Below, piece by piece: positions 22,408 through 35,100 of a stretch of DNA of 64,000 nucleotides. The DNA is taken from contig WBMV01000298.1 in assembly GCA_013396655.1 (NCBI GenBank), forward strand, positions 2,783,430 to 2,847,429. The letters are read 5' to 3'. This stretch comes from Campylorhamphus procurvoides (lineage: Eukaryota; Chordata; Aves; Passeriformes; Dendrocolaptidae). The notes below the pieces were generated by a model. That model saw only the letters and a program-made list of their open reading frames with translations, was not told the origin of the DNA and made no database searches. Position numbers and translations under genes: made by a program. How positions within the stretch are numbered: the stretch's first letter is position 1; each line of letters opens with the position of its first letter.

Positions 22408-25400
22408 TACACATCTTGATGATTGAGCTGTAGAAATTTATGCCTTCCTTAAATACCATCTCATTTGTTTTCAAACAAGAAAATGTCTTGTGCACAGTGA
22501 TTTCTTTGTATCCTTCTGTGTCCTGGAGGCAGACAAAATTTGGGTGTATCTTGGCTATATCTGCACTGTTGAAGATGTTTACCCCAAGAGTAATCCCTGC
22601 CTCCACACAGGGCTAGGTGAACACCTCTGGGTGTGGTGGTGCGTCTGACACTGTGTGCACTCCAGAAGTCCAGGACTCCTCTGGATGCCGCGTGTGCCCC
22701 TGTGGCCATGAAACAGTCTTGTGTCCAAGTAACAGAGTACGTTGCTTGAATTCCTGCCAATTTGTTTTACTCAGCAGTTATGAGCAAAACAGGGAACACA
22801 GATGCAGAGCCAACAAATGATTGTTAGTCTAATTAAAATCTTAGCTGTCTAATCAAAGATTTAGTATTAGTCCTGATACTAACACAGTTGAAGCCACATA
22901 TGGTTACAGTGATACAGATGCAAACTGTAGTCCCAAACTCTCTGGTGTTATCTTTGCCCACTCACTCATCCTCTGGGACTTGACTGGCTTCTGCTGGGAG
23001 GCGGTTGTCTTTACAGCAAGTCATCAACACTCCCTGACAGGAGGAGGACGCTGGTTGTTTCTTCCTCCTTGCCTTGTGTCCATTTGGGGTCATTTTTACA
23101 TGGTTGTTAGCACGTTGTGCACTTTGCTCTTTATTCCCTTCTCTTCTAGTCATTGATTCATGGTTCTATGTTACATCTGAATGTACTACACATGGTATGG
23201 TTTATATATGTTGAATACACATTCTTTGTTCTCTCTGTTGCTGAGTTTTACTCAACTCCCAGGGCTGCCTCCTGGAGAACTGAGCACAGGTGAGATGCCA
23301 CAACTTAGGGCCCCAGCACTGTTCCATGTTGGCGCTTTCAGGGCCCTGCAGTCTCCCCATACCTGTACCCCTCTATGCTGCATTTTTGCAGAGATTGTAG
23401 ATCACAGATGATTCACTGCACAAAATAACTATGGGTTACTGTGTCCATTACTTAAAAAAATAAATGTACAAAGCTAAGCAAAAAGCTACAACAAATTAGA
23501 TAAGTTCCCTGATTGTTAACTGGCCTGTGTCTTCAATTACAACACATCACTTCATGTGGGTTACAAAAGCAACTACTGGTTTTAATGTTTTTTTTCAGTC
23601 AGGATGACTGTAAGGATATGAGACCTGTGTAACAGCCCTCCAGAATACTATTTTTATATCTCATTTTAGTACTTTAGTACAAATATATTAGTTTGTATTT
23701 TTTTGCATTCCCTGGAATGCTGTCCTTTGGAGACAGACCTGAGGCAGTCTTGTCCACGCGCTCTCTAGAGAACAGATTGTCCCCAAAACTCTGCCTGTTT
23801 TAGCTGGGGATTGGTTTGCTCTTCAGAGAGCAAAAGAACGTACATTCTGCACAGGTGTTTATGGGGCCAGACCTTAGGACTGGAGCTGTTTGGGAGTAAA
23901 GGAACACCCTGGTATGTTCTAATGTTCTTACATGATCTTAGTTTTGCATTCGTGTATATGTATGAGGGTCTTCATTACACTTAAAGACAATCAAGATAAT
24001 ACACTTATGGTTAAGTCTATACTTTTGAAATACCTTTAGTATTAGTATTTAGTAGTACCATTATTTTGGAAGGAAAAAAGAATACTGATCTTTTGAATGT
24101 TCACAACAACCAATACCTTCCAGTATGTGTTTAGCAATATCTAGAACTAGTGATCTTAAGCATAGCTTATCATCTTTATGGGCTTTGCAATGGGATTTCA
24201 GTTATCATGAGAATCCTTTGACATAAATTTTAGGCATGTAATTTATTTGGACCACTTAGAAAATATTTAGATGCTTACAAAACATTATTTTGGAAAATTA
24301 CTTCCTGAGTAAAGAAAAATGCCCCTTTCCAGGTGTTTCAGTATTAACTTCCCAGCAGCTTCCCAGTTTAGAAACCTCTTGGGGTACATATTCCTCTAAT
24401 TCCTTCCATATAGATTATGAGGGCAAATGGATTCCAGTCACTGGAGACACACTTGTGCTAACAGTGAATTGTGCCAGAAAGCTGGAATTTGTAACGAAAA
24501 CGGTCTTGGCAGCTGACATTTCTGTTCTGCTTGACTATGCAATTCTGCATGTACAGGCAGTGAAGGCCAAGAAGCAGGCCAAGTTTATTTTACTGGGAAA
24601 TAATATAATGAAAAATTTACAGCTCATTTGCAGGTATGTTGAATGTCCTGCAGTGTAGAGCAGTTTTGATTGAAAGCTGCTCGGGGGGGGTTTTGTGCGT
24701 AATTTGCTTTGCCATTTAGAAATGAGCTAGTAGCTTATGTCCTTCAACAGGTAGAAATGATGGGCTCTCGTGCAATTCACCCATTAGGAGCTTGAAGTCT
24801 CGAAGTTGCATTGAAAAGAGAGAGGTAGTGGAATAAGCTTGAGAGCTGTGAAGAGTGGTGAGGGAGAAAAAAGGCATGGGAGCCTGAGCATAGTCTGTAA
24901 AACACTTCCTAAACTGTTGAAAGAATTCTTTTGACTGAGGTGAGGAAAATTTTTAATATATTTACTCCATTATATTCTCGGGAAGTGTCTTCAAAATTGG
25001 TTATTTCACCTTGAGATTAAGGGATTTTTCAGTTTGCATCAAAAGGTAGGCTGCAAGAGAGTCCCCTCTCATTTTATACCTGCTGCAGGTGTAATGTTTT
25101 TCATAAACCAGCAGTGTGGTCTCTCTTATCAGATATAAAAATATATATAATATAAAATGTGTGTGTTCTCCAGCCAGTTCCTGAAGGCATGAGGTGCTAG
25201 ATGTTGTAGGATATGAGTACTTTCCAGGGTGAAGATTGCAATATGGAGGGTACAGCCTCATTAGCTCTTAAGGACAGAAGATCTTCCAGACAAATGGGAC
25301 AATTGATTTTCAAGCCCATTATTTAACATCATTGGAGTGTCAGAAATTGTGAAATGGAGGATTTAATCAAATTCTACAATTATCACAATTCTACTTGCAT

Positions 25401-25813
25401 GAATAAGTTGTTAATTCATTTGGTTAGAAAGTTTTAAAACATGTCTAAATTAGTTTCCTGAATAGCATCAAATTTTCACCTGTGTTCTGTTTTGGTTCCC
25501 AAATGCTTCTTTTCACCTCTTTAACCTAGGAATAGTTTCTTATTCTAGATTTAGCTGTGTTAATTTTCTGGTTTCTGTTTGGGGATTGAAGTGCCTCAGA
25601 CTACTGAATGTAATACTTGTAGCATTCCTAGAGTCATGTTTGTCACATTTAATATAAATATTAAGGCAATAATTAATATAAAGAAGAAGTAGCACAGCTC
25701 ATGGCATATGGTTATAGGAATCTTGAATAATTTTACAGGTTTTTTTACCTTTCTTTCTTAACAGCAAAACACAATTCTCACTGTTTTTTTTCTTTCTCTC
25801 TAAACTGTTACAG

Positions 25814-25996
25814 AAAAATGCATTCTGAACGATAACTACTGCTTGCTGAACTGAACTGCAAAGATCTCATGCTTTGGAGATGAAGATGATAAACCCAAGG
25901 AAATAATCCAGCTGCTCCCATTGTGACAACTGAAAGATCCTTTGTGCCAAAATGAACAGTCTTTGAGAAAATCTGGAAAACTGTTAAATTTGAAAA
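25814..25996 (+). promoter_or_regulatory. LCA5: LCA5 5' leader in exon 2, with four short uORFs
   Basis: The leader segment between the inferred acceptor and the main ATG holds ATG-initiated ORFs at 25818-25835 (5 codons plus stop), 25869-25883 (4 codons), 25880-25906 (8 codons) and 25952-25966 (4 codons). All terminate before the main start at 25997. The first lies only four bases into the exon. Such uORFs usually lower translation of the main frame. A second possible acceptor, CTTAACAG at 25764, would add 49 bases to the leader. Confidence 0.6.
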
Positions 25997-26195
25997 ATGG
26001 GAGAAAGAGTAAGGAGCCCAGATTCTGAACACGAGAGGAAATCAGATGAGGATAAAAATAGTTACTCCTATTATTCAGATGAAGGTGATGCATCTCATTC
26101 ATCCAGCCAGTCGCCAGCACTAAGCTCTCCATCTACAAGTCAAGAAAAGAGACATCACAAAACACAGACCTCAAACAGCCTTGTACACTACCAAG
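25997..26195 (+). CDS. LCA5: LCA5 coding exon 2, residues 1-66
   Basis: Starts at ATG 25997 and ends CAAG|GTAGGT, leaving one base of the next codon (phase 1). It encodes a serine-rich, polar and probably disordered N-terminus ([20 protein letters not shown]). The joined codon is G+CC, alanine 67. A second GTAGAT donor lies four bases on but would shift the frame. Confidence 0.93.
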
Positions 26196-29100
26196 GTAGG
26201 TAGATGGCAGCAATTGCTGCTTTGTGACTGCTCCAAAGAGTCAATTATTCTTGAAAACTGAAATAAAAGTGGGAAACTAGCATTATGAGGATCTACAAAT
26301 AAGGTTCGTGTGAATTATGCTACGGATAGCAGGTAGACAGTAACTGCTCTGTTGAAAAGTGAAATTGACCTGTTTCTGCATAAGGAGGGGTGTTGGTGAT
26401 TTTCAGAATTCTTTGTATTTTTCTTAACAAGAGAATTTGGCTGTTTTACTGTCCTTTTGTTGAATCATGCTGGTGCTTGCATTTTGTCTTTGTCAAAAAA
26501 ATCAAGGCCAGGGACCCAAGGCAAGTCCTAACTATACAGTCTGTAAAAGAGAGACAATTGTCAAAACTTCTCTGACCAGATAACCTAAAGGTATTGGTCT
26601 GTGGAAGTCTAGTTGACTAAGCTTTACAGGGTAATACTGTGACTTTCAACAAACAAACAAAGACCACCAATGTGGCAAGAGAGAGAAAACAGGTTTGGCG
26701 AAAGTTAGTTTCAGGTAGACATTAAAAAGAAAGTTTATCCTGTTCCTTTCCTGAGGGTAAAATATTTCCAATCTGAGATGACATAGCCCCAGTTTGAGCT
26801 CCCTCACACATATAAGCTGCTTTCTTGTTTGAGTTTGTGGAGAGGTGAACATCCCTGCAAAAAAGGAGAGAATGGTTACACAGGTCCTGTGCTGAAGTAG
26901 GGGATATGAAGGCTTTCTGCGATGCTTAGGCAGCTTGTTCTAAATAATAATGTACATTTTCTGGTGAAGTTATAGCATGTCCTGCCTTTCTTGAGCAGGT
27001 GTCCCAGTTCATTGGTAAGTGCTTGATACTGTATGAATCGTTTGGTCAACATTATGACCTAGAGTGTTGCAGAAGGTCTGCCTTTAAACTACTGAATTTG
27101 CCCAGTGAGTGGATTTCTTCAGATCCTTGACAGTGTCGGTGTCTTGTTGCAACTGGTGTTTTGCTGAGCTTTTCTGTGTTCAGAAGTGGCCTCTTCTCCA
27201 TAGTGGTCATGGGTTAGATGCCTGGGAAACAAAAACTGCAGTTCCACTGAGCTGTTTAATTTAGACAGGGCAAATGAGTGACCAGTTCTTTGATTACATA
27301 GCCAGAATTGAACATAATTATTACATGAAGGTGTTGTTATGTTGTCTTGAATGACACTATTCCCAATTTAACTCTATGATCAAAAGTGCAATTTGGTAGA
27401 TTTTATGTTTTTCCCTAAATATGGAGAAATTCTTGAAGGAGCTTGAAGTCTAGGGTTATTGGGAATTCCCTTAGTTGGTGGTAGGAGTGGCATCATTCCT
27501 GCAGTGCCTATATTAGATAATCTTTTCACACCTGAGTGTGACATAAGTGTTCTTTGTAAAGGAAAAAAACAACACGCTCTTTTGTTTACCCAAGCTGTGT
27601 TTAAAATGAGCATCAAGCAGAAAATGAGTATTTGTGCAAAATTTTTATAGGGAGCTATAAGAATATATTTTTAAGCTGTTATTTTTGCTGAAAAGTATTG
27701 TCTGTAGAATAGAAACATGGTGAGTGCCAAAGGGCAGGAAGAATTTGCTGTCACACACACTCATTGTCTGTGTGTAGGTAACTGCACTATTGCTATATTC
27801 CAGCTTTTAAGCTGGAATTATAAACTGCTGCTCAATTTATTTCTTTTGAACATTGATGTACCTTAATGAATTATGCCCATATGAATTATCTCTATTAATT
27901 CAGTTGTTTCAAGAAATATTTTTGGTGGATTATATGCTTTATTCTTTGAGTGTGGCTTGAGAGGCAAATAAAAGCTGAACATTTTGTTTCTATCTTATCT
28001 ATGGGGATGAGAATAAAAATACCAAATAGAAATGCAAGCAGTGCATACAAGTAATGAAATGAGAATACTGTGTGGAAAATAACTTGTGATACAGGAATAA
28101 ATTATTCAGGGAGAACTGAATTTTCACGGGATTTATAATTTTGCTTTGGAGGCTTTTTGCATTGAGTCTTTGAAATCTGCTGTTTTGTCTGTAAGCATGG
28201 CAGCTGGATTTGAAAATACTACTGCATTTGTCTGGGAGAATTACATCTTGCATAATACGTAACTAGCGAATGATCAGATAATTGTTGCCATTTTAAAGCA
28301 TTTGATAATTTTATATGCATTATGGTATAGAATTTCTAAACCATTTTAATAAACAAGAGCAAATGTTAGCAAAATATGAGTGTTATTTCTGATATGATTT
28401 GCAGATGATTACTTTACAGTGGTGCTATATAAATGGCTGCAAATATTACCTCTTACAGTAGATCACAGATATAAATCTTCATTTTTTAGCTATCAAAAGG
28501 AGCATAAGTCTATCATATATATATATGCATTTCATTGTCTGGTTTGAAAGCTGCCATCTCTGCTAAGTATTGTAAAATTGTTTCAGGCAGAGCTTGATTC
28601 TAAGAAGGATGTCTGAATAGACAAAATGCGTTGTCTAATAGTAAACATGCTCTTTATTGTTCCTCCCTTAGCCACAAAGAAATTTGATTCCAAATATGCA
28701 CCAAGCAAAAGAGGGACACGGTGGGGTTTCCGTTCTCAGAGCCTCACCAGGGATTCTCCTGCAAAAGATATAGATCTTGTTACAAAAAGAGTTCTTTCTG
28801 CGAGGCTGCTGAAAATCAATGAGCTCCGAAATGAACTGACTGAACTACATATCAAACTAGATGAGCTGCAAAAGGAAAACAGGGCACTGAAGAGGCTTCA
28901 GCACAGGCAGGAGAAAGCCCTGAATAAGTTTGAAGATACAGAAAACGAAATCTCTCAGCTCCTTGCTCGGCACAACAATGAGATTAGAATATTAAGGGAG
29001 CGCCTACGAAAATCTCAAGAGAGAGAACGCGCAACTGAGAGGCGGCTGAAAGATTCGGAAGATGAGCTGTACAGAACAAAAACTGTCTTGCAGAAACTGA

Positions 29101-32100
29101 AAAAGCTGTCTGCAGATAAGCACCTTGCCGAAAGAGATGACCTGGCGAAGAAACTAGCCAATGCAGAGAGCAGGTTAGAGGACAGGGAAAAAAGAATTAA
29201 GGTGAGATGACATTCTTTTTGTAAGAAATTCTGGTACAGATATTTCTGACTATAATGAATTGTAATTTTTCACAGCTGTGTAACAAATAGAAAATCAGTA
29301 TTTTTTGGTTTTGCACATAAATAGAATCAAGTACATTATTTCCAAGGTGATTATATAGCTACATGCTTGGTAGTAATGCATTCAAATTTCTGTTTACAAA
29401 CTAAGTGTATTTTGTCAGATTATATCCTATGGCTTTGTGCTTTTAAGTGTTTTTATAACTAATAATAACATTTGAGAAGTGCATGCAGTTTTGCGTAACT
29501 TTATGCAATCTAATTTATCCCCTTGGAGGGGAAGAATTTGTTAAAAATTTCTGGGGTTTTAGGGAACTGTATACTAAAATTCTAAAAAAAAATAAATTAT
29601 TTAGTTTGATTGTCCACTATTCTTACACCCAAGAGTTCAGCTGAACAAAATTAGAACATTTTATGGATATCCATTTTAAGACATTTATCCAATATATTTT
29701 AATTTTGTCCAGCAAAAATGTTTGTTTTTTAAGACATGTCTAAACATGTCTACACTGCAAATATGTCTGTAAACTCATCTTACTTAAAAATTGTGTTAAC
29801 ACTATTAAATCTGTTGGTAGTTTTACTGGTTTTATAGTAGATGTATTTTATACATAGTACACAAATTTTATTCCTATTTTTACCTGAAATTACATTGGAC
29901 ATTAAAATGATGTTACAGTTTGGTGTCTATATTAGCATTTAAACCTAAATTACATTACAGAGATAATAGACCTGGAAATCCAAAGGATTAAGATGAAAAC
30001 TAAACTTTTGTAAAATAAATCCCAAAGTACCACGATATAAACAGCTGAGTTAGCCAAACTACCTCACCCTGTAGTGTCACCATCTGTCATCTGTAGTTAT
30101 GGTCAGGTATTTCAGCATTTGTAGTACTGGATCATGTTAAAATGCATCCTGCTTTAAAAAGTAAGGGATTTTCTTTTACTTTTTTCTGTCTTTCATTAAC
30201 ACAGTTCACTTAAAATAGCTATTGCAAGACAAGCGTATGTAAATGAAATCATAATCACAAGCTGGTTTCTAGTAGAAAGGTTAAAAATTCTTTCTTGTCT
30301 TCTTCCTTCTAATCCTGCACTTTCATGGAGGAATTCTGTCTCTTACCCATTGGTTGGAGATTTGTGTTAGAGATCTGGAGGTCCACTGTGGCAAGAGTCT
30401 TGCAGAAAGTAGTGTGAGTTCCCAGTATGTCCTCAAATCACCTCTCAGTACTCAGAAGGATGAGCTGCAGCATCTGCAGGTGTTCTGTCTGTCCCCTCAG
30501 AGTTAGGATTAAGGGTTTAAATGTGTTCAGTGTTACAGCAATGGTGGAGCTGATTAAATTCACAGCACTGGTTTATTGTAATATTATTTAACTAATTTGA
30601 CTGTAGAAAGTACTTCAGTTATTAAAAAATAGTATTTTGTTTTAATTGAAGGATCTGGAAAGAAATCTTGAGTTAAGTGGTAGCAGTTTTCAACGAGAGT
30701 TACAGTCAAAGAAAAAAAAGCTCTTTGAGTCTCAAGAAGAAAACAGAGTTCTCCAAGATGAGCTTCATCAGCTAAATCTGAAGCTGAAGGTAAAATGTGA
30801 AAGGAATAGAAGTTGCTAACAATATTCTGGCATTTTATCTTTGGAAGTACCTGCAATCAGTTTTGAATAGTTTAGCAGAGACTGCAGTCTCTGATGTGTA
30901 CTTAATTATGTACCACATGTGAGTTCTTTCCCTGCATTAAATTGAAATGTTCTGTGCTCTGACCTTACAGTGTTTGTAGCAGGAATGTCTCTACATTAAT
31001 CATTATTGTTAGCACTAGTTAAGAAAAGCCAGATCAAGTACATAGCCAAGCACTGAGACTAAACCACAAAATCTACTGGAAAATTAGGTTTTGAACTCTT
31101 GAATTTAAAACTCAATCTGCAGGCATAAACAGTACTTTATGCTACTAAAATACTTGCATTACAGTAGGTTTGTGTAAAAATTAATTACATGTGTTTGTGA
31201 TACCCTCGTGTTGTTGAATTTGTGCAGAGGTTTATTTACATCCACTCACCTCCGCCATTGTTGCCCAAATTCTCAATTAAAGCATTTAAAATATCATTAT
31301 GTTCTACCTAGTCAGTTTATCTTTCAGGGCCGGGGGGGGTAGTGAGACTTGAGCTAAAGTACTTAGTTTCTAGGAGAATTTCCTTGAATCTGCAAGTCTC
31401 AGATATGCTGGAGATGCCATTGAGTAAGTAGTAGTGTTAGTAGCTCTAAAACTTGTTTAGAGTGGTTTAAGCCTGATGTGTTACTGGAGAGTTTGATGAT
31501 TTGAAAATATTTTCATTGTCATATGATTTCTGATAACTCACTGTTCATTTCTACATTTTATTCAATAAATATGCTAAAAGAAGAGTATTGCTCTACCTCT
31601 GTGGTGCAATGGGCCTCCACTCCCCGATACTGACATGCCCTGTGACAAGTATTGCTTGCATTGAAATGTTTAACTCTTTACAATACTGAAAATTCAGTTG
31701 TGCAATCTATACACACAGTGTTCGTGTTTATGGTAGCATTGGCATTTGGTTTTATTTTCACTGCAGATGTGCTTTCTTTTTTCCCCCATAATATTTTGCT
31801 TGTGAGTTTCTTTTGGGAGAAAGTTCCATCTGCTTTCTTATAGAATAAACAAAGTTAGGAATGTGAATGTTATCCTTAAAACATTGGATGAAACAGTTGT
31901 TCTGTTTCTGTTTACAATATGTATTTTTAATTTGATTAACAGCTTTGCTAGTGACTTGTAAATGAAATATTAGTAACTTGTTGTTATACCTACCTCTTTC
32001 GTTCACAGGAAAAAGAAAGAGAACTTGAAGCAAAAAATATATATGCCAATCGTATGTTGAAGCCATCACCAAGAAAAGACATGGATGTTGTACAGAAAAA

Positions 32101-35100
32101 AAGAGGTAACTTCTATAAAGCAATGAAGAAAAATTATTAGCACCAGTCTGAAATTACTCATCTGAGTTATACCTTTCATGCCACTTGGTGTTTGACCCTG
32201 GTGCTGCTGGTTCAAGAACATTTACCTTTTGCACTGCTTTGCTCACAGCACTGGTTACAAAGGAGGGCACATTGGCTGTTGACTGTTCTCTTAAGTGCAG
32301 CAAAACCAAAATGCAGAACGTCACCAAACAGAAGGCTTAACTCTTTCATACCAGATATTCTTGGGTAAAAGAGGAGGGGAAGGTTGTTAGTAAAATCTCT
32401 AATAAATCATAGATAATGTACCCTTGACTATGAATTACAGAGGCTTTAAAAATATTTATCTTCACTGCCACAAATAATTTGGTGATCTGTTTTATTTATA
32501 TTTGACTAATTCAAATTTACTGTCTGGCAGATGAGCTGCACTCCTGCACTCCTTTTTTCCTCAGAGGGTACATATGTCCCAGAACAAAATCTTCTAGAAG
32601 TATTAGTCCAGTGATTTCTTCTGGTGTGACAAGACAGCCTCAAACCTTATGCTATCCACATAAATATGTGTGTACTATGTGTGTACTTAGACTATATTCA
32701 CTGAATCAGTAGAATCCACTTGTCAGAAGCAGCAGAAATTTATGGGACTGTTTTAAATATTTAATGCCAGTATTTCAAACAGTTTGTCTACTGCTCATTT
32801 TATTACAGATGCTCTACTATTATTCTGTTTTAGGTTCAGGGTTTTTAAAATGTCATTCTGTAGAGATAAGTGTACATGTTTCAAAGATGCAAATAAGTGA
32901 ATTTTAATTTTATGGGTTTGCTTCTGTGACAAGCAGTAAGATGAATGAGATCTTTTGTGGGGATTTTTAACGAGTATTCAGTATACTGTAATGACACTAT
33001 AAGTAGCTTCAAGGTGGTTTATTATTTTTTTTCCTTTGGAATTTTTGCATGCATATTTTTTTATAATTTTTTTATAATTAGCTTTTACAGATGCTGAAAA
33101 CAGCTGTGTGACACTCGTCAATACTTTCCGCTTCCATTGGCTTCAATACAGTCTTTTATGTTTGCTGCAAATCAGGAAAAGTGAGAGACAGGTATATAGT
33201 GGGATATTTTCAAGCAAAAACACGATTTAATTAGTTTGTGTTTTCTACAGCCAACAACCAAAATATTAAAAAAGGACCACAGCTCACAAAAGGTGTACAA
33301 ACCAGTGGATCCTTCTCACCAGCAGAACTTCTTCCAGAATCAGAACTTGTATGTGGTGACACAGTAAACAAGAAAGAAGGAATTCTTCCTAAAATAGTGA
33401 GTTCCATAAAAATTTGAGAGCTGCTCCAGATAATTCACCTATCAGACTGTTTAATGCAGAACTTTTAGAAAATATACAAATATATAGAAAATACAATTTA
33501 GAAAACATTCTGGTTTTTAAGAGAAAATGTACTCTTGTAGAAATAACATATTCCATTTTTGTGACAGTTTACCATATTCTGTGTCTTACTGGTAGCCATT
33601 AGCTCAATTTGTTTCTTTCTCTGCCATGGTAATTTCTTTGAAGTCTTTAAAACTTCAGTTTGGTTTTCTCCGTTTGTTTCTAATGCTTATTTGAGCAATC
33701 TGTTAAACAGTGATGGCTGCCTTTTTTCTCTTTGTTCTTAATTATGGTTTCTTTTACTTTTCAGATTGATTTCACAATGCATAAATCTAACATTTCCTCT
33801 TATTGTCACAGTGCTGGTATTTCTTCTAGTTTTCCAGCTTTGTCAATATGCTTAGGCTGTTTTGTTTTTCCATTTCCCTTTTTGTTATAAAATAGTACCA
33901 TTAGAAATATTGCTAATACTTTTGTGACCCCAGGCTAAAATCAAAAAGTTTTGTAAGGTATTGAAAATCAGAATAACACAAATTCTGGTACAAATTGTAC
34001 AAATAAGGCTAGGGCTACTTTTCAGAAATAATTCTCTGAAGATGCTCTTGACTGGCTTCCAGTTAGGGCTAAAGCTTTTTCACGGCTGTTCAATTTATAT
34101 CTTCTCTCCTCCAAAATCCTTTCTGTAACTATGGATGTAGTTTAATGTATATATTCTTTCAGTATATACTTGGGTGTGTGAGTTACAGAACAACACAGTT
34201 GATGCAAGTACAGTTGGACTCATGGCATCCAACTGTACGTTCTCACTATGATTATTCCTTTAAATAAGGCAAGTTAGATTTGGGTAGTCTGTGCTTTTGT
34301 CGGTTTTTGAAGTGAAGCATTTTAAATACCAGGCTTCCATCTCCTTGTGTAGTTTATGTTTTTTAATATAACAATGGTAGTCTTGTACATGAAGGGAAAA
34401 TACTTTGAAGGTTTTTTTGCTAATACTTTCTTTGTTCATTATTATGTAGTATCTATTTCTCTTAGTAATGTATTTTTAATCTAGAAGCGTATTTTGCTCT
34501 AAAATAAGCACAACAAAGTTAGCTCCCACATGTTGGACCGTGATGACTCTCTTCACTTCATTGCCACTATTTTTTTGTGTTAGTGATCTTTTCTGCAGGT
34601 TCTTTCCTTTTAATTGTGTATGTATACTTGCTAGCTGAATTTGTCATCCAAGATGGAACCTTTCTCTTTCACTCTTTGTTACTTAATACTCCATAAGTTT
34701 AAGTACCACCATGAAACTGTCCAAATCTATGACCCACTCACTTGAGTAAAATGATCAGATTGTGGAAGTAGAGGGTAACTAGTTGCTCACTTGTTAAGAG
34801 AAGAAGGTGGTGAGGTCTGGCCTTCTGTTGAAGTCTTTAAAGAAGACAACTTCTGACTTCTAAAGGAAACTACCCTGGTAGTGATAATTTTCCTTTATAA
34901 CATTGGAGCTGCAACTTCCATGTGTAATACAAGAGAGAGTTGATTACCTGTTCATTTTGTTTCAGCTGTGTAAAACTATGCTAGAAGTGATAATATTTGG
35001 CAAACCCCTGTGTTGTCAAAGCCGGTTTGGTTTAAGGTGACTTACTTGTTTTATGTTTAGCAGTAAGAATGTGATTTCAGAATGACATGGAAGTTCTTAT

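Larger units (their letters stand above)
20241..25813 (+). other. LCA5: LCA5 intron 1 (inferred)
   Basis: GTAAGT donor at 20241 and a long pyrimidine tract ending in ACAG at 25813. The intron holds a sense CR1 fragment (20530-20778), a TA microsatellite (about 22375-22407) and a 122-codon open frame at 24290-24658 that starts with TTG and has no recognisable domain. Further alternative non-coding exons cannot be excluded. Confidence 0.5.

Noticed and set aside
24290..24658. 122-codon open frame in LCA5 intron 1
   Set aside because: It begins with TTG, has no early ATG and shows no domain I recognise. It ends near a TTTGCAG|GTATGT sequence that could serve as donor or acceptor, but nothing else supports an exon. 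RNA-seq would decide.
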